DNA of 39,249 nucleotides. Source: an uncultured bacterium (GTDB lineage Bacteria > Verrucomicrobiota > Kiritimatiellia > RFP12 > UBA3636). The position numbers were made by a program, and so were the translations under genes. Location of the stretch: contig CACWKU010000006.1 in NCBI GenBank assembly GCA_902761575.1, positions 1 through 39,249 of the forward strand, read 5' to 3'. Below are positions 14,046 through 22,737 of the stretch, one piece after another; position 1 is the stretch's first letter, and every line of letters starts with the position of its first letter. A model generated the notes under the pieces. That model saw only the letters and a list, made by a program, of their open reading frames with translations, had not been told where the DNA came from and made no database searches.

Positions 14046-15554
14046 ATGGCACGCGAAGCGGATGCCGCCCTTCAGGCGAAGATTCTTCAAGTCGGATTCG
14101 TCCTCGTTTTCGTCGCGGCGGTTTTGTACGGCGTTCGCGGCATGATGTTCGGCAGCAAGGCCGTGGCGGGAATCGTGGCGGCCTTCTCCCTCATCCTTGC
14201 CGGCGTCTTGATTCTGGACCGCGAGTATTGGGTTCTGTATCCGTTGATTTCTTTTTCCGGCCTTTTTATTCCGCGGCTTCCTTTCGACTCCGCCGAACTG
14301 GCCAGTCTCGTTCTCGTTTCCGTTTTTTGCGTGCGAGCCGTTCTTCGAAGAGACGCATTGAATTTCACTTCGAGCCGTTACGTCCTGTATGCCGTCCCTT
14401 TCTTTCTTTGGGTTTGGGTCATTTTCATTCTGAAGCCTGTCGGTTTTCACATTTTCGGGTCGAACATGATTGGCGGGCGCCATTATTTCCACATTGTCCT
14501 TGGTTTCATGACGTTGTTCGTTCTTTCCCAGATCGAGCTTTCCGAGCACGGACTCAAACTTCTCTTCGTCGGGTTGGTTGTTTGCGTGTTCATCCGATGC
14601 GTGATTGGCTATTTCGGATTTCTCAGGGCGGACGACGAAGTCGTTGAAATCCACACCCGCTACTATTTGGAGTCTTTCGGGGTGTTGTTGTCCCTGCTCC
14701 TGTGCCGGTACGACCTGCCGAAACTCCTTTTGTCTCCCGGCCTCTTTCTGGTCTGTCTTGCCAGTTTCGGGCTGGTCGTCCTGTCCGGCCGGCGAACGGC
14801 CGTCGGGACGTTGTTGCTGACGCCGTTCGTCTTGATGTTCTTGCGTCGGCGCGGGTACTGCTTTACCATTTGCTGCGGTGTCTTCGGCGCAATCCTGCTG
14901 GGCCTTCTCGTTGTTGGCCACGGTCGGTTGTACGAATTGCCGTACAGCATGCAGCGCAGTTTGAGTTTCCTGCCCGGCAGATGGGAACGGAGTCTTGAGT
15001 ACATGGGATTTCGTGACGATTTCCGGTCCGAGTTGCAACGTCGCGCGAAGAGAATCATCCGCGAACATCCATGGGTCGGGCGCAAGGGTTTTGCAATGGA
15101 TCCCCGCGAGATTTCCTGGGTTGTTCTCTATACGGGAGCTCGCGACACGATGTTCGGCGGACACGAACTGGCCGGCAATTGGCACAACAAGTTCTACGGA
15201 ATGTGGGCGGATTTCGGTGCGATCGCGCCGTTCACCTGGTACGGATTCCTGGTCTTGTGCGTTTTCTGGGGCTTTCGGCGTCGAGACGAATATCCGGACG
15301 GTTCTTATGCGGACACTTTCTTCCGGCATTGGTTCTGTCTCGTGTTTTTCGATTTGATTCTGGCATACGGACACAGTGCGATGACGCCCTTCACGATATG
15401 GCCGACCTTCGGGCTTCTGTTGGCGCTCGACAACATGCACCGCAATCAAGCGGCGAATCGGGAGTCGCTTCGTCTTCAGGAAGGGAACCAGTCACACGGT
15501 GGCGCCGTTTTCGCGCTTCCGTACCGAACGCCGGCAGGACCTTTCGGAACATGA
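14046..15554 (+). CDS. Multipass O-antigen polymerase/ligase-like protein (Wzy/WaaL type)
   Basis: This is a 502-residue membrane protein with about 10-12 hydrophobic segments spread from residue 12 to the end and one larger polar loop at about 310-385 (SLSFLPGRWERS to NWHNKFYGMWADFG). The layout with a big periplasmic loop near the C-terminal third, and the motif GGHELAGNWHNKFYGMWADFG, resemble the H-N-x-x-L/F-x-x-xxxxG pattern of Wzy_C/O-antigen ligase proteins. It would polymerise or ligate undecaprenyl-linked glycan in the inner membrane. Sequence conservation in this family is low, so polymerase and ligase cannot be told apart. Its TGA overlaps the next ATG (ATGA). Confidence 0.8.
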   Translation: MAREADAALQAKILQVGFVLVFVAAVLYGVRGMMFGSKAVAGIVAAFSLILAGVLILDREYWVLYPLISFSGLFIPRLPFDSAELASLVLVSVFCVRAVLRRDALNFTSSRYVLYAVPFFLWVWVIFILKPVGFHIFGSNMIGGRHYFHIVLGFMTLFVLSQIELSEHGLKLLFVGLVVCVFIRCVIGYFGFLRADDEVVEIHTRYYLESFGVLLSLLLCRYDLPKLLLSPGLFLVCLASFGLVVLSGRRTAVGTLLLTPFVLMFLRRRGYCFTICCGVFGAILLGLLVVGHGRLYELPYSMQRSLSFLPGRWERSLEYMGFRDDFRSELQRRAKRIIREHPWVGRKGFAMDPREISWVVLYTGARDTMFGGHELAGNWHNKFYGMWADFGAIAPFTWYGFLVLCVFWGFRRRDEYPDGSYADTFFRHWFCLVFFDLILAYGHSAMTPFTIWPTFGLLLALDNMHRNQAANRESLRLQEGNQSHGGAVFALPYRTPAGPFGT

Positions 15555-16768
15555 AGGTCCTCTGGTTCACGAATACCGCGTCCAATTGTCCCGGCGAGAA
15601 GTCGTCTGCCGGAGGCGGATGGATTTCGTCTCTGGAAACCGCGATGCGGGGCAGGGGAGACGTCGAGCTCGGCGTTTCGTTTTTCGGTTCCGGCGTTTCC
15701 GACTCCGTCCATGACGGGCCGGTTTCCTACTTTCCCGTTCTGCGCGACCGAAGCCATCTGGCGAAAGTGCGGCGTTTTTTCGAACTGGCAAAACAAGACG
15801 AACGGGACGTTTCGGATTGCCTGCGGGTTGTCGACCGCTTCCAACCCGATTTGATCCACGTGTTCGGGACGGAGCGGTGTTTCGGTCTTCTCTGCGGGCG
15901 AACCCCGATTCCGGTCGTCATCCACCTTCAAGGACTGTTGGTTCCGTACCTGAACGCATGGGTTCCGCCTGGATACCGCCTTTGGGATTACGTCCGCGCT
16001 GGCGGTTGCAGTCCTTTTCGGCTGGCGATGGGTCTCAGAGCGTTGGCTTTCAACCGCCATGCCGCTTCCAGGGAACGGGAAATCATGCGGAACGGCCGTT
16101 TCTTCATGGGGCGGACGGAATGGGATCGCGACTACGTCTCCCTTTATGCGCCGCGCGCCCGGTATTTCCATTGCGAGGAAGCGCTTCGTCCATCCTTTTT
16201 CGAAGAAGCGCTCCGGACCATTCCGGGAAAGCCCGTTTTCGTCTCGACGCTTTCCCGTCCCCTCTACAAGGGACACGATGTCGTGCTCAAGACGGCGAAG
16301 GTCCTTTGCGAAACGGGGCACGGCGATTTCGAATGGCGCGTCTTCGGCGTTGACGACCTCCGCCTTGCCGAAAGGAAGACCGGCATCCGTGCCGAAACCG
16401 TGCACGTGCGCCCTCTCGGGACGGTTCCCGCGGAACGGCTGCGCCAGGAGCTTCTGTCCTGCACCGCCTACGTCCATCCGTCCTACATCGACAACAGCCC
16501 GAACAGCGTCTGCGAGGCGCAGGCCCTCGGCGTTCCGGTCGTCGCGACGAACGTGGGCGGCGTCTCCAGCATCGTCGAGAACGGGAGGACGGGCTGGCTC
16601 GTTCCCGCCAACGACCCCGTGGCGACGGCTAGCCGCCTTTCCGGTCTCGCATCGGGGACTCTCGGCCTTCCCGACGGCTGGGCGGCCGGTCCGCGTTCCC
16701 GCAACGATCCCGCCCGCGTTGCCGGCAGGGTGGTCGAAATCTACCGGGAGATCCTGTTTTTGACATGA
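15551..16768 (+). CDS. GT4-family glycosyltransferase
   Basis: This is a 405-residue GT-B enzyme. The N-terminus MKVLWFTNTASN..SAGGGWISSLETAM has the glycine-rich acceptor-side loop; DLIHVFGTERCFG follows. The C-terminal donor domain has PVFVSTLSRPLYKGHDVVLKTAKVL, then YVHPSYIDNSPNSVCEAQALGVPVVATNVGGVSSIVENGRTGWLVP, with the E-x7-E region in SVCEAQALG. It starts within the ATGA overlap with the Wzy-like gene and ends in an ATGA overlap with the next GT4 gene, so all three are translationally coupled. It presumably acts at the cytoplasmic face of the inner membrane in glycan repeat-unit assembly. The sugar is unknown. Confidence 0.92.
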   Translation: MKVLWFTNTASNCPGEKSSAGGGWISSLETAMRGRGDVELGVSFFGSGVSDSVHDGPVSYFPVLRDRSHLAKVRRFFELAKQDERDVSDCLRVVDRFQPDLIHVFGTERCFGLLCGRTPIPVVIHLQGLLVPYLNAWVPPGYRLWDYVRAGGCSPFRLAMGLRALAFNRHAASREREIMRNGRFFMGRTEWDRDYVSLYAPRARYFHCEEALRPSFFEEALRTIPGKPVFVSTLSRPLYKGHDVVLKTAKVLCETGHGDFEWRVFGVDDLRLAERKTGIRAETVHVRPLGTVPAERLRQELLSCTAYVHPSYIDNSPNSVCEAQALGVPVVATNVGGVSSIVENGRTGWLVPANDPVATASRLSGLASGTLGLPDGWAAGPRSRNDPARVAGRVVEIYREILFLT

Positions 16769-17967
16769 CAGAGTACGTTCCCGACCGGAATCCGGATCCG
16801 GCCGCCGCTCCCGTTCCGGACCGGCGGCCGCACATTTTGCTTGTTTCCGTTCTGTTTCCTCCGGACCAGGGTGGCGTGGAGGTCGCGGCCGGCGAATTTG
16901 CCGCGGCGTTCCCTCGGCTCGGGTTCAGGGTGACGGTCGCCACCACGACGGCTGGCGCTCGTTCCTCCGGTTCCGTAGACGTCCGCGTCTTCCCCCGCGA
17001 TGGATTTTCCGGCCGGGTCGCCGCGTTCGCGCGGGAGATCCGGCCCGACCTCGTTTTCGTCAACGGGCTTTTCCTGAACGGCGGCATGGGCTTCCCGTTC
17101 GACACGGACGGAGCTTCCGGCACGCCGGTCGTCTACCGTTCCCACGGGTTCAACACGGCGTTCCGCATCCACTGGCGCCATCCGCCCTTCTTCGGAATGG
17201 CGACCTTCGTCCGTTCTTTCGCCCGGGCAGTTTTGAACGATTGCAAGTTCCGGCGCCTTTCCCAGAACGTGTTCCTGGACGATATAAAAGGATGGGGACA
17301 GAATTTCGACATCGCTCTCGCATCGTTGCTCCATCCGAAGAACGTTTCGTTCATTCCGAATTCCTTCACGTCCGTTGCCCGGAGGGAAACGAACCGGTTT
17401 CGCGAGCGGTTCGGCATCCCTTCCGGCGACTTGGTCTTCCTGAACGTCGCCAACTACTGCGACAGAAAAGGCCAAGTCGATGCCGTCCGAATCATTCGCG
17501 AGCATCCGGAACTGGACGCCCGCTTCGTGTTTGTCGGCTCGGAAAACAACGCATTTTTCTCCGCGGCGGAACGCCTTTCCGCCGGCGATTCCCGCATTCG
17601 CCTGCTCGCCGGCATTCCGCGGGACGACGTCATTGCGGCGATCAATTCCTGCGACGTCGCTTTTCTGTTTGCGCGGCAGGAACAACAGCCTCTTTTTCTT
17701 TCCGAAGCCATGTCTTGCGGAAAGCCGTGGTTTTCGACGAATGTCGGGTCCGTGTCGAAGATGCGCGGCGGCATCGTTCTCCGACGCCGGAACGGGGATT
17801 CTTTCGTCCGTGCCGTCCGCGAATTGCTGGACTCCCGTCGCCGGGAAGAGCTGGGGACGGAGGGGCTTTCCTTCTGGGAGACGAACTATTCCCCGGACGC
17901 CGTCTATCCCCGCTGGAAGCGGCTGCTCGACGACGTTCTTTCCGGACACATCGGAAACCGCTATTGA
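16765..17967 (+). CDS. GT4-family glycosyltransferase
   Basis: This is a 400-residue GT-B enzyme. Residues 1-22 are a disordered Pro/Arg-rich lead, then HILLVSVLFPPDQGGVEVAAGEFAAAFPRLGF is the nucleotide-fold N-terminus. The donor domain shows LVFLNVANYCDRKGQVDAVRII, RFVFVGSENNAFF, and VAFLFARQEQQPLFLSEAMSCGKPWFSTNVGSVS (E-x7-E region in SEAMSCG). It is translationally coupled to the preceding GT4 gene (ATGA). Its last 7 bases overlap the end of the convergent GT2 gene, so the plus-strand and minus-strand glycan operons meet here. Confidence 0.92.
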   Translation: MTEYVPDRNPDPAAAPVPDRRPHILLVSVLFPPDQGGVEVAAGEFAAAFPRLGFRVTVATTTAGARSSGSVDVRVFPRDGFSGRVAAFAREIRPDLVFVNGLFLNGGMGFPFDTDGASGTPVVYRSHGFNTAFRIHWRHPPFFGMATFVRSFARAVLNDCKFRRLSQNVFLDDIKGWGQNFDIALASLLHPKNVSFIPNSFTSVARRETNRFRERFGIPSGDLVFLNVANYCDRKGQVDAVRIIREHPELDARFVFVGSENNAFFSAAERLSAGDSRIRLLAGIPRDDVIAAINSCDVAFLFARQEQQPLFLSEAMSCGKPWFSTNVGSVSKMRGGIVLRRRNGDSFVRAVRELLDSRRREELGTEGLSFWETNYSPDAVYPRWKRLLDDVLSGHIGNRY

Positions 17968-19025
17968 CGCTTCCCGGTTCCGGCGAGTCCGAGACGAGTC
18001 TGGAGCAGGTGCCAGCGGTATTTGATGCCCAGTGCCGCCCGGTCGAGGAAGTTCGCGACTGGCACGGCGATTCCGGGACAACCGAACCGGCGTCCAAGCA
18101 GTCGCAGGCGCGTCGTCCACCGGAACGGGAAGACGGGGGAGGTGGCGCAGACGCCGGCTGTCGTCTCGAGCAGGGAATGCCTTTCGTCTTCGGTGTAGGT
18201 CCGCCATGGACGGAAGGCGTTGAAGAGCATGTGGCTGTGGAGCGAACGGTATCGCGTCGCGTAGCGCGCGATGTCCTGGACGGAAGCGCCCATGGGGCCG
18301 GCCATGGTCCGGAAAACGTACCCGTAGCTTTCAAGGCATTCGCGGAAAAACCGGAAGTCTTTCGTGGCCGTGGCCGCACCGGGATGCTTCCGGTAGGCGT
18401 AGTACGGTTTTTCGATGACGGCCCATGCGGCCGGGACGCAAAGGGCATCGGCCCAGAACCGGGTGTCGGGCGTGATGCGGACGCCAACCGGGAATCGAAC
18501 CGATTTGAACAAGGTCGACCGGTAGACTTTCGAAACCGTGTACCCGTGCGCCGAAAGGGGGCCGGCCAGCATGTCGATCGGCCGTTGCCCGCTTGCCAGC
18601 ATCCGATATCCCGCAGGGGCGTCTCGATAGTTCGAAATGTCCAGGAAGCGATCTTCCGGAAAACAGAGCAGCGCGTCGGCGCCGGATTCGTCCAAAGCCC
18701 GTCGAAAGCAGTCGAGCGCATCCGGAACGATGGCGTCGTCCGAATCGATGAACAGGAACCAGGAGCCGGAGACCTTTTCCAGGGCTGCGTTCCGGGCCGA
18801 CGATTCGCCTCCGTTCGGTTGATGGAAAACGCGAAAGCGCGGATCGCGCGCGGCATGCTCTTCGAGTATTGCGCGGCTGCGATCGGTGGAACCGTCATCC
18901 ACGCAGATGCATTCCCAGTCGCCGATTGTCTGCGCGCGGATCGAATCCAGGCAGTCGCGAAGAAAGGATTCCGCGTTGAAGACCGGAACGACGATGGAAA
19001 AGAGGGGGGGGGCTTGGTCTCTCAT
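17961..19025 (-). CDS. GT2-family glycosyltransferase (EpsJ/WcaA-like)
   Basis: This is a 354-residue GT-A enzyme. It begins MRDQAPPLFSIVVPVFNAESFLRDCLDSIRAQTIGDWECICVDDGSTD, with the acceptor-region FLFIDSDD (DxD) at about 90-97. The C-terminal 200 residues are the variable acceptor domain. The start is placed at ATG 19025, just before the GT2 core; a longer frame to 19214 would overlap the upstream gene. It is the last gene of the minus-strand glycan operon and closely resembles its upstream neighbour, with a 61-nt gap. The DNA around the ECICVDDGSTD codons is nearly the same in both, indicating a tandem duplication. Confidence 0.92.
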   Translation of the reverse strand: MRDQAPPLFSIVVPVFNAESFLRDCLDSIRAQTIGDWECICVDDGSTDRSRAILEEHAARDPRFRVFHQPNGGESSARNAALEKVSGSWFLFIDSDDAIVPDALDCFRRALDESGADALLCFPEDRFLDISNYRDAPAGYRMLASGQRPIDMLAGPLSAHGYTVSKVYRSTLFKSVRFPVGVRITPDTRFWADALCVPAAWAVIEKPYYAYRKHPGAATATKDFRFFRECLESYGYVFRTMAGPMGASVQDIARYATRYRSLHSHMLFNAFRPWRTYTEDERHSLLETTAGVCATSPVFPFRWTTRLRLLGRRFGCPGIAVPVANFLDRAALGIKYRWHLLQTRLGLAGTGKRQ

Positions 19026-19086
19026 GGCATGGAGGACGAGCGTTGTGTTCGAGCGGAAACGATGCCGTGTACCGGCCTGCGTCGTC

Positions 19087-20166
19087 TCATCTTTCCGGGC
19101 GAAGACGGAATGCGGTTTTCCAGATCTTTCGCAAAGCCCGGCGTAGCAGCCCCCCATGCCGCAAGAAGGCCAGTTCCCGGCGGAGCCTGGCGTGGCGAAA
19201 CCAAAGGTATTCAAACGGGCTGAAGCCTTTGCAGATCATGTCCAGACAATCAGCGCAATCGGGATTTTCCTCACGGATGTCGGGAAGGAGATCCCGGAGA
19301 GACAGAAGACCGCACATTTTTGAAAAAAGAACATAGGACCGTTCGCATCCGGCGGCCGTGTCGATGGAGTCCAGGTTCCAGAAGAGGACGGAGGCCGTCC
19401 ATTTCTTGAGATGTGTCTCCAGCATCGATCCATTTCGGAACAAGCCCCTGTTCCGAAACTCTTCATGGAGGGACAGGATTGCCTCTCCGAGGCACTCGGG
19501 GCTTTTGCTCCGGGTGCGTTCCAGCGAGCCGCCGGATATGCGGTACGCGACCAGCGGAACGTCCACGACCGCCACTTTTCCGGCCAGTGCCAGCGCGCAA
19601 TAGACGAACCGGGTGTCGTTCGCCGTCCTGATTTCCTGGAACCTCAATCCGTGTCTGTCGATCGTTGCCTTTCGGAACAGCTTGTCCCAGACCCTTCCGA
19701 CGAAGCGATGAAAGATGTCGAGCGACGTTGCGGGGTTTGCGTACTCTGCGTCGACTCGGTTCCGGGCCCTGGACGGGAGCCGCGGAACGGACTTTCCGTC
19801 ATGGAACATCCGTACCTTGCAAACCGCGATGTCGGCTCCGCTCGTCTTGGAGGCGTAAAGCATGGTTTCGAGCATTCCGGGCGAGAACACGTCGTCGGCG
19901 TCGAGAAACTGGAGGAACTCGCCACGGGCGAGCTCCATTCCGGTGTTGCGGGCGGCGCCGGCGTTGGAGTGCTCCCGGCGGACAACGCGGATGCGCGGAT
20001 CGCTTGTCGCGTATTGGGCGAGGACGGAGGGGGAGCCATCCGTCGAACCATCGTCCACGCAGATGCATTCCCAGTCCGCGAAGGTCTGCGCCCGGACCGA
20101 ATCCAGACACTCGCGGAGATGCTTCTCCGCGTTGTAAACGGGAATCACGATTGAAATCTCAGGCAT
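19087..20166 (-). CDS. GT2-family glycosyltransferase (EpsJ/WcaA-like)
   Basis: This is a 359-residue GT-A enzyme starting MPEISIVIPVYNAEKHLRECLDSVRAQTFADWECICVDDGSTD. The metal/donor motif is LQFLDADD (about 85-92). The C-terminal part ends in a strongly basic helix (RRELAFLRHGGLLRRALRKIWK), likely membrane-associating. The start ATG 20166 lies inside the end of the acyltransferase gene (22-nt overlap), so the two are coupled. It is paralogous to the downstream GT2 gene in its N-terminal half, while the C-terminal acceptor regions differ, suggesting that duplication was followed by a change of acceptor specificity. Confidence 0.93.
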   Translation of the reverse strand: MPEISIVIPVYNAEKHLRECLDSVRAQTFADWECICVDDGSTDGSPSVLAQYATSDPRIRVVRREHSNAGAARNTGMELARGEFLQFLDADDVFSPGMLETMLYASKTSGADIAVCKVRMFHDGKSVPRLPSRARNRVDAEYANPATSLDIFHRFVGRVWDKLFRKATIDRHGLRFQEIRTANDTRFVYCALALAGKVAVVDVPLVAYRISGGSLERTRSKSPECLGEAILSLHEEFRNRGLFRNGSMLETHLKKWTASVLFWNLDSIDTAAGCERSYVLFSKMCGLLSLRDLLPDIREENPDCADCLDMICKGFSPFEYLWFRHARLRRELAFLRHGGLLRRALRKIWKTAFRLRPER

Positions 20167-21194
20167 GTTTGTTCTCCTTTCTCGAACAACCAGGCGATGG
20201 CGATGGAAAACGCCAGCGAAAAACAAAAGAACACCCAGCGCAGTCCAGTCTGGAAAGCGTCGGGATAAAGATTGACGAAGACAACCATGGGGAGCCTTTG
20301 GTAAATGTAAAGTGCAAACAGATGTCTTCCGCACCAGTGCAATTCGGGGCTGTCCAGGTCGATACGCATGGTCATCAAGACAACAATCAATGCGAACGAC
20401 ACGCTCTTGATGTTGAATGCAATCCAGTGGCGATGGCCGATGAATGGACAACGGAGAACCGCGATGAACACGAGGACAAGGATGAGCAACAGAATCCAGT
20501 AACGCTTCTTCAGGCATTCCAGCATGGCATGTCCGTGAAGTCCGAATGTAACTCCTGCCGGAAACGCCATCAAGGTGTCGGACCACCATGGAGGTTTCAC
20601 GCGCGACAGCACTAGCGCGCATCCCAGGACAATCGCGAATATGCCTCCCTGTTGTGCAAACGGTGCAAGACGGTGCCATTTCTCAAGCATCCGTGAAACG
20701 GTGAAGGCAAGGTAGAAAGCTAGGTAGCACAGGACGATGGCAAAGATGTACCAGTTGCTGTTTCCGACACTTTCCCAGCCCAAGAACGACAGGATGGTTT
20801 TCCGGACCGTAGGAGGTCGTCCAAGCAGGATCGATACGAGTGCGAACACGAATACGGCGAAGTCGAATCGGAGGACCGTCGAAAGAATCCGCTTCCGGGG
20901 AAATGATTGAATATATCGATTGCCTTTGGCGAGGAACTGGACTGCGCAACCGTAACCCGAATAGAAGAAGAACGTGGACACGAACAGCTGTCCGAACAGG
21001 TCGCCCATGAGACTGCTGATGGACGGTTTGCAGTATTGGGAGAAATGGTGGAGGAACACGACGCAGATGAAGAATCCGTTGATTGTCGCAGTCGTGTTCC
21101 TGTCCATGCAGTGCAGACCGGTTTCACGCGCAATTCGCGCCTTGCGGAAGAGCAGTGTCAGAAGAACCGCGAAGCAGAACCATTGCACAATCAT
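20145..21194 (-). CDS. Acyltransferase 3-like integral membrane protein
   Basis: This is a 349-residue polytopic membrane protein with about 10 hydrophobic segments. The sequence INGFFICVVFLHHFSQY (His49-His50) near the N-terminus corresponds to the conserved hydrophobic-His motif of the acyltransferase 3 (OatA/WecH) family, and FFFYSGYGCAV is the family's F-F-x-x-SG-[YF] block. Such proteins move acyl groups, mostly acetyl, onto sugars on the periplasmic side. The gene is 4 nt from the flippase stop and overlaps the following GT2 gene. GC is clearly lower than in the flanking core genes. Confidence 0.85.
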   Translation of the reverse strand: MIVQWFCFAVLLTLLFRKARIARETGLHCMDRNTTATINGFFICVVFLHHFSQYCKPSISSLMGDLFGQLFVSTFFFYSGYGCAVQFLAKGNRYIQSFPRKRILSTVLRFDFAVFVFALVSILLGRPPTVRKTILSFLGWESVGNSNWYIFAIVLCYLAFYLAFTVSRMLEKWHRLAPFAQQGGIFAIVLGCALVLSRVKPPWWSDTLMAFPAGVTFGLHGHAMLECLKKRYWILLLILVLVFIAVLRCPFIGHRHWIAFNIKSVSFALIVVLMTMRIDLDSPELHWCGRHLFALYIYQRLPMVVFVNLYPDAFQTGLRWVFFCFSLAFSIAIAWLFEKGEQTCLRFQS

Positions 21195-21198
21195 CGGA

Positions 21199-22737
21199 TC
21201 AGCCTTCCATTTTCTGGCACCACCTTGCGGATTCGATGCGATGAGCTAGACCCGGCGTCCGTTTCCGGAGGACGGGCAGCATGAGTTCACAGTATTCTGC
21301 CAGTGGCCGGAGACGGAAGAAGCACGCGAGAGAAAGGTAAATTCCGAATCCGACGAATCCTTCGGCGGCGAGGGCGACGACATATGCGAGATGTTGGTTT
21401 TGGAACACAGCGCAGATTGGCTCCAACACCAAGCCGACACCCCACATGGCGATTGCCGAGATAGCGCAAAGGCCAACCGACGGTGCGATGTCGCGCATTT
21501 GCATCCCGAAGGAGTAATGCAAAAGTTTCCCGTTCACGAAGGTGTTTGCCAGAACCGCAAAGGGGCCTTGCACGAACGCCATGGTCATTACGAAAGCCAT
21601 TACCCCGTGTCGGATGGAAAGGAGCATCAGCATAAGGCCAGTGCTCTTTTTCACGATTTCTAGAAGCAGAAAAACGCCACTGCGTCCCCGTGCCGAAATC
21701 GCCATGCAATTGATGCTTGTCATAGGGCCGGTCGCAAGAGCAAAACAGGCAATCGGGACGTAGGCAATTGCCGGCTCCCATTGTTGTCCGAAGAGAAGTA
21801 GCGTGAGCGGTCTAGCCGTTAATGCCAGAAAGGTCAAAAGCGGAAAAACGAGGAACGTCGAACACTGGATCATGCGGCGCATCGCATCGCGAAACTTTTT
21901 CGTGTCGTCCTGCAACTTCGCCAACGCCGGAAAACTGATGCTGTTGATCGTTCCGTTGACCGTCATCATCAACAACTTCGGCATGGAACGGCTCTTGTTC
22001 ACGAAGGCGAGATCGGCCGGGGTGTAGACGCGACCGATGAGAAAGCCGTAGATTTCGTTGTAGAGCGTGTCGATCATGCTTGACAGGGAAAGTTTCCAAC
22101 CATAGGAAAACAGATCTTTCACCGCCGTGAAACTGAACATCAACTTGGGGCGCCAGGCAATGAGTGTCCAGTAGGCGACGACGTTCGCCAAGGCGGACAG
22201 CAGGGACATGAACACCAGCGCCCAAACGCCCAGTCCCAAATACGCGAGCGTGATGCCGGAAACGGCCGAGACGATGCTGACGAACAAGTTGATCTTGAAC
22301 CGCTTGTCGAAAAGCATCTTCCGAGAGAGTTCGGCTCCTTGGACGGAATTGATCGCATGGAGGATGAAACTGATCGCCGAAACGCGGGCGAGAGGGCACA
22401 GAACCGGAACCTTGTAGAAATCGGCGATGAACGGCGCAGCGAAGAACATCGCGACGTAGATGACGAGCGACGCGGCGATGCTGACATAGAAGACGGAGTT
22501 GAATTCAAGGTCGTCGACGTTCTTCCGCTGGACGAGGGCGTTTCCAAAACCACAGCTGGCAAGCGAACCGGCGATGGCGAAGAAGATGGAAAGGAGGGCG
22601 ACCGTTCCGTAGTCCGTTGGCGTGAGCAAACGTGCCAGTACGATGCCGACCATGAATTGCATGGACTGCACGGAGAACTTCTCCAGTGTCGCCCAGGCTG
22701 CACCTTTGGCCACTTTGTTTTTCAAAGAATCAGCCAT
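21199..22737 (-). CDS. Wzx-like oligosaccharide flippase (MOP superfamily)
   Basis: This is a 512-residue protein with about 12-14 membrane segments. The N-terminus KVAKGAAWATLEKFSVQSMQFMVGIVLARLLTPTDYGTVALLSIFFAI is typical of the WzxC/polysaccharide-biosynthesis flippases. FGNALVQRKN and the mid-protein SYGWKLSLSSMIDTLYNEIYGFLIGRVYTPADLAFVNKS also match that group. It is expected to move undecaprenyl-pyrophosphate-linked repeat units across the inner membrane. The start codon and the stop of the upstream gene share one base (TAATG). Its presence with a Wzy-like protein and many glycosyltransferases indicates a Wzx/Wzy-type pathway. Confidence 0.92.
   Translation of the reverse strand: MADSLKNKVAKGAAWATLEKFSVQSMQFMVGIVLARLLTPTDYGTVALLSIFFAIAGSLASCGFGNALVQRKNVDDLEFNSVFYVSIAASLVIYVAMFFAAPFIADFYKVPVLCPLARVSAISFILHAINSVQGAELSRKMLFDKRFKINLFVSIVSAVSGITLAYLGLGVWALVFMSLLSALANVVAYWTLIAWRPKLMFSFTAVKDLFSYGWKLSLSSMIDTLYNEIYGFLIGRVYTPADLAFVNKSRSMPKLLMMTVNGTINSISFPALAKLQDDTKKFRDAMRRMIQCSTFLVFPLLTFLALTARPLTLLLFGQQWEPAIAYVPIACFALATGPMTSINCMAISARGRSGVFLLLEIVKKSTGLMLMLLSIRHGVMAFVMTMAFVQGPFAVLANTFVNGKLLHYSFGMQMRDIAPSVGLCAISAIAMWGVGLVLEPICAVFQNQHLAYVVALAAEGFVGFGIYLSLACFFRLRPLAEYCELMLPVLRKRTPGLAHRIESARWCQKMEG

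Noticed and set aside
12369..15449. A 1026-residue minus-strand protein continuing upstream of the 287-residue gene
   Set aside because: Everything upstream of 13232 is antisense to the acyltransferase and Wzy-like genes and has low-complexity composition; a promoter lies at 13315-13343.
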